64,000 nucleotides of DNA, taken from contig NZ_CP011509.1 in NCBI RefSeq assembly GCF_001027285.1, positions 6,844,501 to 6,908,500 of the forward strand, read 5' to 3'. Shown here one piece after another: positions 38,977-47,272 of this stretch; within the stretch, counting starts at the first letter, position 1; each line of letters begins with the position of its first letter. The notes under the pieces were generated by a model. That model ran no database searches, was not told the origin of the DNA, and saw only the letters and a list, made by a program, of their open reading frames with translations. The translations under genes were made by a program, and so were the position numbers. Source of the DNA: Archangium gephyra (GTDB lineage Bacteria; Myxococcota; Myxococcia; Myxococcales; Myxococcaceae).

Positions 38977-39446
38977 TCCTTCTTCGCGGTCTTCTTGCCG
39001 CCGCGGCGCGTGTGCAGCTCGCTGACGGTCACCTTGGTGCGGCCCGGCGTGCCCGTCTCGCCCTGCTCCTGCTCCTCGTGAGGCACCAGGCGGATCTGCG
39101 CCTTCACCTCGATGGTCATCCCCGAGACCACCTTGAGCAGCTCGTCGCGCAGCTTCTCCGACTGGAGGAAACGCCGCAGCTCCTCGGAGACGACCCGGCC
39201 CACCTCGTCCTTCGTCTTCTCCGCCTGCCCGAGGATGTAGCCGAGCACCTCCTTGGGCAGCTTCAGCTGGCCGGCCAGCGAGCGGATGCCCTCCTCCGTC
39301 ATGAAGAGGGCCCCCAGTCCCGCCACCGCCACCTTGCGCACGAACTCGGGCACGAAGCCCGCGCGAGAACCCTCCCGCTCCGGCTCGTCTCCGAGCAACG
39401 GGTCGAAGTCGTCGGTCTCGTCTTCGGGGGCCTTGCCGGGCGCCAT
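38973..39446 (-). CDS. hypothetical protein
   Basis: A 157-residue protein with an acidic N-terminus (EDETDDFDPLLGDEPE), a helical middle (FVRKVAVAGLGALFMTEEGIRSLAGQLKLP, LGQAEKTKDEVGRVVSEELRRFL) and a Lys-rich C-terminus (GGKKTAKKE). The middle part loosely recalls polyhydroxyalkanoate-granule-associated (phasin-like) proteins, but I would not name it so. It lies 28 bases after mrp and overlaps the next small gene. No signal peptide. Confidence 0.7.
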   Translation of the reverse strand: MAPGKAPEDETDDFDPLLGDEPEREGSRAGFVPEFVRKVAVAGLGALFMTEEGIRSLAGQLKLPKEVLGYILGQAEKTKDEVGRVVSEELRRFLQSEKLRDELLKVVSGMTIEVKAQIRLVPHEEQEQGETGTPGRTKVTVSELHTRRGGKKTAKKE

Positions 39447-39474
39447 AGGGGTCCTCGGGGTTCGCGGGGAGTGA

Positions 39475-40551
39475 CTAGCGTATCACCGGCAGCTTCACCG
39501 CCACCCGCATGTTCTCGGTGGACACGCGGCCCGCGATGTTTCGTGCCATCGCCACGAAGGCCTGGGCCTCGGCACTCTCCGGGTGGCTGATCACCACCGG
39601 CACGCCCGCGTCACCCGCCTCGCGGATCTTCAGCTCCAGGGGAATCTCCCCCAGGAACGGGATGCTGAACATCTGGGCCGCCTTGTGTCCGCCACCCCGG
39701 TTGAAGATGGGCGTGGCCTTCGAGCAGTGCGGGCACACGAACTGGCTCATGTTCTCCACGATGCCCAGCACCGGGATGTGCACCTTGTCGAACATCTGCT
39801 TGGCGCGCACCACGTCCGCCAGCGCCACGTCCTGCGGCGTCGTCACCAGCACCGCGCCCGACGCCTTCACCGACTGCGACAGCGACAGCGCCACGTCACC
39901 CGTGCCCGGCGGCAGATCCAACACGAGGTAGTCCAGCTCGCCCCAGCGCACGTCACGCACCAGCTGCATCAGCGCCCCGTGCAGCATGGGCCCGCGCCAG
40001 ATGAGCGCCTGATCCGCCTCCACCAGGAAGCCGATCGACATGACCTTCAGGCCGTGCTTCTCCAGCGGCAGCAGCGTCTTGCCATCCGGGCTCACCGGCT
40101 TCTCGGTGATGCCCGTCATCAAGGGCACCGAGGGGCCGTAGAAGTCCGCGTCCAGCAGGCCCACCTTCGCGCCCTCGCGCGCCAGCGCCGCCGCCAGGTT
40201 CACCGACACCGTGCTCTTGCCCACGCCGCCCTTGCCGGCGCCCACGAGGATCACGTTCTTCACCTGCGGGAGGATCGCCTGTCCCCCGGCGTTCGGCGCC
40301 GAGCGCACCTGCGCGCCCCACTCGATGTCGAACGTCTTCAGCCCCGGCACCTGCTTGAGCGCCGCCTCGGCGTCCGCCTGGATCTTCCCCTTCATCGGGC
40401 AGGCCGGCGTGGTCAGCTCGATCTTCAGCTTCGCCTTGTCTCCGTCCACGCGGACGTCCTTCACCATCCCGGCCTTCACGAGGTCGATGTGCAGCTCGGG
40501 ATCCATCACCTTCGACATCGCCGCGAGGATGTCGCGCTCGGAAACGCTCAT
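39475..40551 (-). CDS. mrp: Mrp/ApbC-type iron-sulfur cluster carrier ATPase
   Basis: P-loop ATPase that carries and inserts Fe-S clusters. An N-terminal MIP18/DUF59 domain (residues 1-80, with TPACPMKGKI) is joined to the ATPase: GKGGVGKST deviant Walker A at 106-114, DADFYGPSVP, and the cluster-binding CPHC at 273-276. Length 358 aa is typical of bacterial Mrp. I start at MSVSERDILAAMSKV; the open frame to 40641 is unlikely to be translated. Several Fe-S enzymes in the window (miaB, RumA-like, IorA-like) are the kind of clients it serves. Confidence 0.95.
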   Translation of the reverse strand: MSVSERDILAAMSKVMDPELHIDLVKAGMVKDVRVDGDKAKLKIELTTPACPMKGKIQADAEAALKQVPGLKTFDIEWGAQVRSAPNAGGQAILPQVKNVILVGAGKGGVGKSTVSVNLAAALAREGAKVGLLDADFYGPSVPLMTGITEKPVSPDGKTLLPLEKHGLKVMSIGFLVEADQALIWRGPMLHGALMQLVRDVRWGELDYLVLDLPPGTGDVALSLSQSVKASGAVLVTTPQDVALADVVRAKQMFDKVHIPVLGIVENMSQFVCPHCSKATPIFNRGGGHKAAQMFSIPFLGEIPLELKIREAGDAGVPVVISHPESAEAQAFVAMARNIAGRVSTENMRVAVKLPVIR

Positions 40552-40679
40552 CTGGAGTACCTGAATCCTTTGGAATCCGGGGGGTTGGGGGGACCCCCCA
40601 CGGAAGGGCGCGGAAATAGCCAGCGGCCCCCCCGGTGTCAACCTCGTCTAATCTTCCGCCCCCCTGGCCGCATCTCTTC

Positions 40680-41882
40680 TCATTCGATCGCGGCCACCCG
40701 GTACTCGCCTGCCTCCCGCACCAGCCGTACGGCTCGATCCGTCCCCAGGGGGAACTCCGCTCCCGACGCCGTCACCCGCACGTCCCCCTCCAGGGCGAGC
40801 CGCGCCCGGCGCACCCGCTCGGCCGACAGGGGCTCTCGCTTGAAGTCCTCGCGCAGGCGCTCGGGGGTGTAGCGGGCACGCAGGGGATCGCTCAGCAGCG
40901 ACCAGGCCTTGTTCCAGTTGCTCGCCCCCACCGCGTCCAGGAAGCCCTTGAGGGCCGTCCGGGGGGCATCCTCCGGTTTCTCCTCGACGACCCGCCAGCC
41001 CTCCTGGGCCTGCACGAGCGTGAGGGCCGGGGCTCGTGCCTGGAGCCCCGGAAGGGCCTCGCGCACCTCCTTCGCCCGGGCCTGACGGACCGAGGCGTCC
41101 GCGTAGTGCTCCAGGAACACGGGCCGGGCCTCCGCGGGGGCGCTCGTCAGTGCGTAGGCGTCCGCCAGCCGGTTCTCCTCCAGCGCCTGGGCGTAGGACG
41201 CCGCCACCTCCGAGGGACCCGGCGTGTGGGCACAGCCCGTGACCACCCCGGAGACAGCCAGGGACAGCGTGGTCAGCGCTCCCAGGACCCTGCGCAGCGG
41301 GCCTCCCGGCGTGCCCTTCTTCATCGCCGCCCCCGAGACGGAGCCCGGTGGCCGGCACGCACCGCAATACACGTCCCCATCGTACGCATAGGCCTCCGAG
41401 ACCTGGAGCCCCACCCCGCAGCGGGAGCACTCCATGGCCGCCGCAGCCGTAGCAGAGGACCGCGCCGGGGGCATCACCGAAGGCGTGGGCGGAGGCCGGG
41501 TGTCCGTCACGCCCGCCAGCGCCTCGAAGGCGCCCGCGTCCAGCCAGACCCCCTCGCACGAGGCGCACACGTCCACGGGGCTGGCGCTCGTCACCACCCG
41601 CCGCAGGCGCTCGGCGCAGGCCGGGCACCGCACGGGCTCGCTCCGGCACGTGGGGCAGACCGCCTCCGCCCGACCCACCGGATGCCCCGACTTCCGGCAC
41701 CTCGAGAAGGTCTGCCCCTTCATGGCCAGGAAGCTCCGCGCCGAGGGCCGATCCGGAAAACGCTCCAGCTCGCCCCGATCGAACCACAGCCCGTGACAGC
41801 GCGGGCAGGTGTCGATTTCCACGTGGGAGACGCGCAGGGGCCGCAGCGGCTGGTTCTCACAGAGGGGACAGGGGCGCGCCAT
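40680..41882 (-). CDS. zinc-ribbon protein with internal lipoprotein-like segment
   Basis: A 400-residue composite. The N-terminal 170 residues hold zinc-ribbon units with paired CxxC motifs: CPLC..CPRCHGLWFDRGELE (zf-TFIIB type), CPTC/CPAC, CASCEGVWLDAGAFE, and CSRCGVGL..CGAC. At about residue 187 the sequence becomes MKKGTPGGPLRRVLGALTTLSLAVSGVVTGC, which reads exactly like a new signal peptide with lipobox VTGC. After it comes a helical domain of about 190 residues with two similar halves (SYAQALEENRLADAYALTS and GFLDAVGASNWNKAWSLLS), like DUF4878/NTF2-like stress domains. Either a membrane-anchored fusion, or two products with an internal start at 41324. It begins 13 bases after sppA. Confidence 0.75.
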   Translation of the reverse strand: MARPCPLCENQPLRPLRVSHVEIDTCPRCHGLWFDRGELERFPDRPSARSFLAMKGQTFSRCRKSGHPVGRAEAVCPTCRSEPVRCPACAERLRRVVTSASPVDVCASCEGVWLDAGAFEALAGVTDTRPPPTPSVMPPARSSATAAAAMECSRCGVGLQVSEAYAYDGDVYCGACRPPGSVSGAAMKKGTPGGPLRRVLGALTTLSLAVSGVVTGCAHTPGPSEVAASYAQALEENRLADAYALTSAPAEARPVFLEHYADASVRQARAKEVREALPGLQARAPALTLVQAQEGWRVVEEKPEDAPRTALKGFLDAVGASNWNKAWSLLSDPLRARYTPERLREDFKREPLSAERVRRARLALEGDVRVTASGAEFPLGTDRAVRLVREAGEYRVAAIE

Positions 41883-41895
41883 GCGGGCCGGGAGG

Positions 41896-43599
41896 TTACT
41901 CGAAACGCTCCCCTCCCTTGAACCCCAGCAGGCTCCAGGCCGTTGGGCAGAAGGCATAAACCCCCGCCCGCGCGCTCCCCAGCAACAGCTTCAGCAGCGA
42001 GAAGCCCCGCTCCCCTCCCCCATACGTCTGGAGCTCGAAGCGCTCCGCCGGCACCTTCGCCAGCACCATCGCGTGACGGCAGGCCTCCTCGAAGCCCCCC
42101 AGCTTGTCCACCAGCCCCACCCCCAGCGCGCGCGAGCCGCTGTACACCCGCCCCTCGCCCAGCGCGTGGATCTCCTCCTTCGTCCGGCCCCGCGCCTTCG
42201 CCACGTGCTCGAGGAAGGCCTGGTACGTCTCCTCCGTCTCGAGCTCCATCAAGGCCCGCTCGTGCTCGGTGAAGCCCCGCGAGCTCGAGTAGATGCCCGC
42301 CGTCTCGCCCCGCGTCACCAGCGTGCGGTGCACCCCCAGCTTCTCCATCAGCTCCGAGGTGTCGAACTTCCCCACGAACACGCCGATGGAGCCCACCACC
42401 GCGTGCGGCGTGGCCCAGATCTCCCGGGCTCCCAGCGCGGCCATGTAGCCGCCGCTCGCCGCCACCTGATCCACGAAGGCGATGACCGGCTTCTTCTTCG
42501 CCACCCGCTGCACCGCCTCCAGCATGATCTCCGAGGCCACCGCCGAGCCTCCCGGGCTCGCCACGTACAGCACCACCGCCTTCACCCTCCGGTTGCGCCC
42601 CGCCGCGCGCAGCGCCTTCACCACCGTGTCCGAGCCCGCCGCCCGCCCCGGCGTTCCCTTGCCCGAGACGATCATCCCCGACACGGGCACCACCCCCAGC
42701 CGCGGCTTCGGACGCAGCGGACGCCACCGCACCGGCGGCCACGGCAGCCGCGCCCGGTACATCGGCATCGGCTCCAGGCCCTCGTCGTCCTCGTCCTCGT
42801 CCTCCTTCTTGCCCCCGAGCCGCGCGGGCAGATCCGCCTCGTCACACATCCCGTCGATGAGGCCCGCCGCCGCCGCGCGCTTCGCGCTGTAGGGGCCCCC
42901 GTCGATCCACGCCCTCACCTCCTCCGGCGTGCGCCGCCGCCCCCGGGCCACGCTGTCCACCAGGTCCACGTACCGCTCGTCCAGGAAGGACTCGAGCGTC
43001 TGCCGCTGGATGTCCGACACGTGCGCGTGCGTGTAGAGCTCGGGCGCCGTCTTGTACGCGCCCCGCCGGAAGAAGTGCGCCTTGATGCCGAGCCGGCCCA
43101 GGCCCTCACCCAGCGCGAGCGCCTCCGCGGCGAAGCCCACCAGATCCAACCGGCCCGCCGGGGACAGCAACACCTCGTCCGCCGCGCACATCACCTGGTA
43201 GCCCAGGCTGTCCACCATCACCGCCCACGCCACCACCCGCTTGCCCGCCGCCCGGAAGTCCTCGAGCAGCTTCACCAGCACCTCCCGCTTGGCCGGCGGC
43301 ACCGCCAGATCCTCCATCACCAGGAGGATGCCTTTCACCTTCGCGTCCTTCGCCAGCAGCTCCAGCGCCTCGCGGAAGCCCTCCAGCGAGGTCACCGTGG
43401 CGGGCTCGGGACGGCCCTGCCCTCCCAGGCCCAGGGGCAGGCGGGCTCGGCGGGGCCGCTCCCGGTAGGGGGGATCCCCCGCCAGCCGGAAACGCACATA
43501 GGCCGGCCGGCTCCGAGCCCCCAGCAGGCGGAACGGGAGGCCCAGCAGGACCCTCAACAGCACCAGCAGGTTGATCAGGGGGATGACGAGGAAGCGCAC
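41896..43599 (-). CDS. sppA: signal peptide peptidase SppA (67K type)
   Basis: Membrane-bound Ser/Lys protease that degrades cleaved signal peptides. A hydrophobic N-terminus (IPLINLLVLLRVLLGLPF) anchors it. Two tandem S49 domains are visible. The general-base Lys183 is in FFRRGAYKTAPELYT in the first half, and the nucleophile Ser382 in VDQVAASGGYMAAL in the second, as in E. coli SppA. Length 567 aa. The linker between halves has a Lys/Asp/Glu-rich stretch (residues 264-274) not typical of the family. Divergent from the small membrane-protein gene; followed 13 bases later by the zinc-ribbon gene. Confidence 0.93.
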   Translation of the reverse strand: MRFLVIPLINLLVLLRVLLGLPFRLLGARSRPAYVRFRLAGDPPYRERPRRARLPLGLGGQGRPEPATVTSLEGFREALELLAKDAKVKGILLVMEDLAVPPAKREVLVKLLEDFRAAGKRVVAWAVMVDSLGYQVMCAADEVLLSPAGRLDLVGFAAEALALGEGLGRLGIKAHFFRRGAYKTAPELYTHAHVSDIQRQTLESFLDERYVDLVDSVARGRRRTPEEVRAWIDGGPYSAKRAAAAGLIDGMCDEADLPARLGGKKEDEDEDDEGLEPMPMYRARLPWPPVRWRPLRPKPRLGVVPVSGMIVSGKGTPGRAAGSDTVVKALRAAGRNRRVKAVVLYVASPGGSAVASEIMLEAVQRVAKKKPVIAFVDQVAASGGYMAALGAREIWATPHAVVGSIGVFVGKFDTSELMEKLGVHRTLVTRGETAGIYSSSRGFTEHERALMELETEETYQAFLEHVAKARGRTKEEIHALGEGRVYSGSRALGVGLVDKLGGFEEACRHAMVLAKVPAERFELQTYGGGERGFSLLKLLLGSARAGVYAFCPTAWSLLGFKGGERFE

Positions 43600-43680
43600 G
43601 GGTCTGGCGCCTAATGGACCGCCGGGGGGGAAGCAAGCCCTGTTCTACGCACCTGTAAGGTCGTGGTAGGCTGCGCCGCC

Positions 43681-44037
43681 ATGCGCCTTCCCCTCTTCTC
43701 GCGTCTGCTGGTCGTCCTCGTGCTCGTCACTGGCGGCGCCGCCCTCGCCCAGCGGCGGCAGCTGCAGAGCTTCCAGGGCGAGGAAATGACCCAGGAGGAG
43801 CGTGATGCCGCCCGCTCCCGCCCCAAGTACAACATCAACTCCTACGGCCGGGACATCCAGATCAAGGAAGAGCCCATCCCCTGGAAGGCCATCGGCCTGG
43901 GTGTCATCGCCATGCTGGTGACCGCGCCCTTCGCCTGGCGCGCGTACCGGAGCACCACCAAGGAGATCGCCGAGGCCAACACGTTCGGCGTCGCCAGCTC
44001 CCGCGTCGGCGAGGCCTCCGAGGACGAGCAGGCGTAA
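43681..44037 (+). CDS. hypothetical small membrane protein
   Basis: A 118-residue protein with an N-terminal signal-like segment (FSRLLVVLVLVTGGAALAQ), a charged stretch of about 45 residues, and a second hydrophobic helix (WKAIGLGVIAMLVTAPFAW). The tail is short and polar. The topology suggests a cleaved signal peptide and one membrane anchor. It sits 18 bases before the c-type cytochrome gene, likely co-transcribed. An alternative start lies 18 bases upstream. No family recognised. Confidence 0.7.
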   Translation: MRLPLFSRLLVVLVLVTGGAALAQRRQLQSFQGEEMTQEERDAARSRPKYNINSYGRDIQIKEEPIPWKAIGLGVIAMLVTAPFAWRAYRSTTKEIAEANTFGVASSRVGEASEDEQA

Positions 44038-44055
44038 CACCCAGCGAGGGTCCCC

Positions 44056-44574
44056 ATGAAGCGTGCCCTGTCCCACCTCTCCCTGGTGCTCGTGGGCTGC
44101 CTGTCCCTGGGAGCCCTCCTGAGCGCCTCCGCCGCCGAGCCCGAGAAGCCCAAGGCCGGTGCGTCCAAGCCGAAGGCCAAGGCCGCCGAGGCCAAGGCAG
44201 GCCCTGGCCTGCCCGCGCCGGACTACCTGCCCGAGAGCGCTCGCGCCCTGCTGCGCAAGAAGATGGCCCGCCACGGGCAGGACGCGAGGGATCTGATGTT
44301 CGGCGTGACGCTGCTCCGCTACGACGTGGCGCGCGCCACCGCCGAGCGCATCGCCGCCGAGCCCCGGATCGATCGTCCCGAGGCGGGCTCGGAGAACGAG
44401 CCGGCCGGCTTCCTGCCCGAGCGCTTCTTCGTCCTCCAGGACGAGGTGCGCAGGCGGGCCCAGGCCGTCGCGGCCGCCGCCGGGAAGAAGGACGACGCGA
44501 CGCTCTCCGAGAGCTACGGCCTCCTCGTGCAGACGTGTGTCTCCTGCCACTCGGCGTACCTGAAGCGCGAGTAG
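44056..44574 (+). CDS. exported c-type cytochrome-like protein (C-terminal CxxCH)
   Basis: A 172-residue protein with a signal peptide (ends SASAAEP), a Lys/Ala-rich linker and a helical domain. The only haem motif is CVSCH at residues 161-165, ten residues from the end. A single C-terminal CxxCH after a helical bundle is the layout of class II (cytochrome c'-like) cytochromes. The helices GQDARDLMFGVTLLRYDVARATAERIA and DEVRRRAQAVAAAA fit a four-helix bundle. Likely periplasmic electron carrier or ligand binder; partners unknown. Confidence 0.8.
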   Translation: MKRALSHLSLVLVGCLSLGALLSASAAEPEKPKAGASKPKAKAAEAKAGPGLPAPDYLPESARALLRKKMARHGQDARDLMFGVTLLRYDVARATAERIAAEPRIDRPEAGSENEPAGFLPERFFVLQDEVRRRAQAVAAAAGKKDDATLSESYGLLVQTCVSCHSAYLKRE

Positions 44575-44765
44575 CGGCGTTCCGGCCCACTCCCTGGGCG
44601 CGGGGCTTGTCACCCTGAAGACGGGCCTCGCTGTCGGGTGCGCGACGCGGCTGGGCCGCAGTGTGCTCTGGATCGCACGCGCCAGCCCTCGGGGGTGGGT
44701 GTCCTCCCTGGCATGAGCTGCTGATCGTGCCGAGCCTTGGTTGGCTGCTCTCTCGTGGAGGCACC

Positions 44766-45599
44766 ATGGGCACCCGGTCCGCTCTTCTGGCTTCATCCAC
44801 TCCTGGCGCTCTGGCTCCAGGCACGACGCCCGAGGTCACCGGGAGATGGACTCCTCCCCTGCTGCTCGCCGGTCTCGTGAGCGCGGGCCTCGGGGTGCTG
44901 CGGAACCTGTGGTGGGCCGTGAAGTGCTTCGCGCGGGGGCTTGGCCGGCTCCTCACGGGGAAGTTCTCCACGGGCGGCCAGGAGCTGCGCCGCGGGGTGT
45001 TGAAGCTCGTCCAGCTTCCCCTGGACGTCCTGCTGAGCCTCGGGGGCCGGGTGCTGAGCGGCATCCAGACGCTCGTCGGCATCGAGCCCGTGGGCAGCCG
45101 GCTCGCTCCGAGGCAGATCGCCGAGCTGCGCAAGGTGTTCGGGGACAGCCTCGACTACGAGCGGGTCCGCCTCAAGGTCGGCAGGCTCGGGCTGCTCTCG
45201 CTGGCGGGCCGCCCCTTCGTGCTCGGCCATACCCTCTACGTGCCTCGGGACATTCCGCGGACGGACGCCGCCGCGCTCCAGCTCCCCATGCACCTGCTCA
45301 TCCAGGAGATGGGCCACATCTGGCAGTACCAGGCGGGGGGCACCGACTACGTGTGCGAGACGCTCTGGAGCCCATGGTTCGGCGAGGGCTCGGACTGGCG
45401 CACGGCCCTGGACGCGGGCCGGAGCTGGGGCGAGCTGGATCCCGAGCAGCAGGTGCGGCTCCTCAAGGTGGCCTATGCCCGCTCCGGCTACTTCGAGGCA
45501 CCCGGCCAGCGGTTCGTCGACGAGGACACGGGCGTGGACTACACCGGACAGCTCGCGCGGGCCCTCGAGCAGCTCCGGACGAGGAAGGGAGCACCCTGA
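44766..45599 (+). CDS. DUF4157-like protein with altered metallopeptidase motif
   Basis: A 277-residue protein with a hydrophobic segment near residues 30-45 (PPLLLAGLVSAGLGVLRNLWW), then a helical region. A conserved-looking block reads FVLGHTLYVPRDIPRTDAA ... MHLLIQEMGHIWQYQAGG. In DUF4157-type putative metallopeptidases this place reads HExxHxxQ. Here it is Gln-Glu-Met-Gly-His (residues 180-184), so the first zinc-binding His is replaced. The protein may be inactive, or use the Glu and His otherwise. GGAGG five bases ahead fixes the ATG. It precedes the desaturase gene by 115 bases on the same strand. Confidence 0.7.
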   Translation: MGTRSALLASSTPGALAPGTTPEVTGRWTPPLLLAGLVSAGLGVLRNLWWAVKCFARGLGRLLTGKFSTGGQELRRGVLKLVQLPLDVLLSLGGRVLSGIQTLVGIEPVGSRLAPRQIAELRKVFGDSLDYERVRLKVGRLGLLSLAGRPFVLGHTLYVPRDIPRTDAAALQLPMHLLIQEMGHIWQYQAGGTDYVCETLWSPWFGEGSDWRTALDAGRSWGELDPEQQVRLLKVAYARSGYFEAPGQRFVDEDTGVDYTGQLARALEQLRTRKGAP

Positions 45600-45714
45600 C
45601 GGCTCGCCTCCCCGCCCGGATGCCGGGCGAACCCGTGAGGTTGTTGCTTCAGCTCCGTACCCTGCGATGCTAGGCGTTGCACCGGGCACGTCTTTCCAGG
45701 AGCCAGCAGACCTC

Positions 45715-46890
45715 ATGAATACGGCAGTCGCCATGCGCGTGGAGGAACCTCCGCGCTCCGCCTTCCCGGGCCTCGACATCGACGAAGAGGCCTTCGCGCG
45801 TGACCTGCAGGCCCTGCGCACGGAGATGGAATCCTCCCTCGGGCCCGAGGACCTCGCGCACTTCCGGAAGATCGAGCGCTGGGGCCGGGTGTGCTCGGCG
45901 CTCGGCTACGCGACGGCGTGGCTGGCGCCCAATCCCCTCTCGGCGCTGCTCATCGCGCAGGGCAACACGGCGCGCTGGACGATGATGGCGCACCACGTGA
46001 CGCACCGGGGATACGATCGGGTGCCCGGCATGCCCGAGCACCGCACCGGGCGCGCGTTCGCCTCGGGGTGGCGCCGCTTCCTGGACTGGCCGGATTGGAT
46101 CCACCCCGACGCGTGGCGGCACGAGCACAACGCGCTGCACCACGGGCGCACGGGCGAGACGGCGGATCCGGACCTGGTGGAGGAGAACACCGGGTTTCTG
46201 CGGCAGTCCACCATGCCCCTGCTGGCGAAGTACGCGGTCGTGGCCTTCTTCGCCTGCACCTGGAAGCTGACGTACTACGCGCCCAACACCTTCCTGGAGT
46301 GGCGGCGGGCCGAGCGGCGGCGCGCGGGCGAGAAGGATGACGGGAGCAACCTGCGCCTGGTGACGGCCTTCAACCCGTTCACCGCGGATGGCCGGGCGTT
46401 CTGGTGGACGTGCATCCTGCCCTACGTGGGCCTGCGCTTCGCGCTGCTGCCCGCCCTGTTCGCGCCGCTCGGGACGTGGGCGGTGCTCAGCGTGCTGGCC
46501 AACAGCGTGCTCGCCGAGTTGCTCACCAACCTCCAGAGCTTCGTGCTGATCGCGCCCAACCACGCGGGCGATGACCTCTACCGGTTCCATGACCGGGCCA
46601 AGAACAACGCGGAGTTCTGCGTGCGGCAGGTGATCGGCTCGGTGAACTACGCCACCGGGAGCGACGGGGTCGACTTCCTCCACGGCTGGCTCAACTACCA
46701 GATCGAGCACCACATCTGGCCCAGCCTGCCCATGAGCAAGTACCAGCAGGTGCAGCCCCGCGTGAAGGCGCTCTGCGAGAAGCATGGCGTGCCCTATGTG
46801 CAGGAGGGCGTCTTCCGCCGCGTGAAGAAGCTCGTGGACATCATGGTGGGACGCAATTCGATGCGCACGGTTGCGCGCGACGGCACCTAG
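45715..46890 (+). CDS. membrane fatty acid desaturase
   Basis: Integral-membrane di-iron desaturase of 391 residues that introduces double bonds into acyl chains. All three His boxes are present: HHVTH (93-97), HEHNALHH (136-143) and NYQIEHHIWP near residue 326. The Gln-x-x-His-His form of the third box is the one seen in front-end desaturases and related acyl-lipid enzymes, but no fused cytochrome b5 domain is present. Hydrophobic segments flank the boxes (ALLIAQGN, YAVVAFFACTWKL, VLSVLANSVLAELL). The start could also be 45667 (MLGVAPG); ATG 45715 is preferred. Confidence 0.93.
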   Translation: MNTAVAMRVEEPPRSAFPGLDIDEEAFARDLQALRTEMESSLGPEDLAHFRKIERWGRVCSALGYATAWLAPNPLSALLIAQGNTARWTMMAHHVTHRGYDRVPGMPEHRTGRAFASGWRRFLDWPDWIHPDAWRHEHNALHHGRTGETADPDLVEENTGFLRQSTMPLLAKYAVVAFFACTWKLTYYAPNTFLEWRRAERRRAGEKDDGSNLRLVTAFNPFTADGRAFWWTCILPYVGLRFALLPALFAPLGTWAVLSVLANSVLAELLTNLQSFVLIAPNHAGDDLYRFHDRAKNNAEFCVRQVIGSVNYATGSDGVDFLHGWLNYQIEHHIWPSLPMSKYQQVQPRVKALCEKHGVPYVQEGVFRRVKKLVDIMVGRNSMRTVARDGT

Positions 46891-46904
46891 TCCCTCCGTG
46901 TCGA

Positions 46905-46932
46905 AGCTGGAGGCCCGGCCGGACTTCCAGCT
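46905..46932 (+). terminator. weak hairpin after the desaturase gene
   Basis: AGCTGGA (46905-46911) pairs with TCCAGCT (46926-46932) across a GC-rich 14-base loop, just after the desaturase stop and ending before the next ATG. No T-run; a terminator role is uncertain. Confidence 0.3.
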
Positions 46933-46943
46933 AGTGTCCCCGC

Positions 46944-47243
46944 ATGTCCGGCCCTCGACCGAAGACGTGCGCCGCATGCGGCCGTGGTATCGCCGCCAAC
47001 GAGGTGTACTACCGCTTCTCGCTCGTCCTGCAGGGTGAGCAGGACGTGCTTGGCCCGTCCGGTGGCGGTAGCTCCGAGGATGAGCTCGCCGCGCTCGTGA
47101 AGCAGCTCGAGGAGGGACAGGAGTCCGCCCAGGAGCTGGAGGAACAGGTCCACTGGGAGCGCAGCGGCGTCGTGTGCTCGGCGTGCCGCTCGGTGGTGGT
47201 GCGCACCCTGTCCGCTCCCCCCGAGGCCGCCGGGCCGCATTGA
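46944..47243 (+). CDS. hypothetical small zinc-ribbon-like protein
   Basis: A 99-residue protein with CAAC near the N-terminus and CSAC near the C-terminus, separated by about 66 residues including a Ser/Gly loop and an acidic helix (EDELAALVKQLEEGQESAQELEEQ). The two CxxC pairs could bind one zinc ion and hold the ends together. No signal peptide. Family and function not recognised. It converges with the ABM/VOC gene. Confidence 0.65.
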   Translation: MSGPRPKTCAACGRGIAANEVYYRFSLVLQGEQDVLGPSGGGSSEDELAALVKQLEEGQESAQELEEQVHWERSGVVCSACRSVVVRTLSAPPEAAGPH

Positions 47244-47272
47244 ACGGCGGCCCGTGAGCCCCGGCGATCAGC

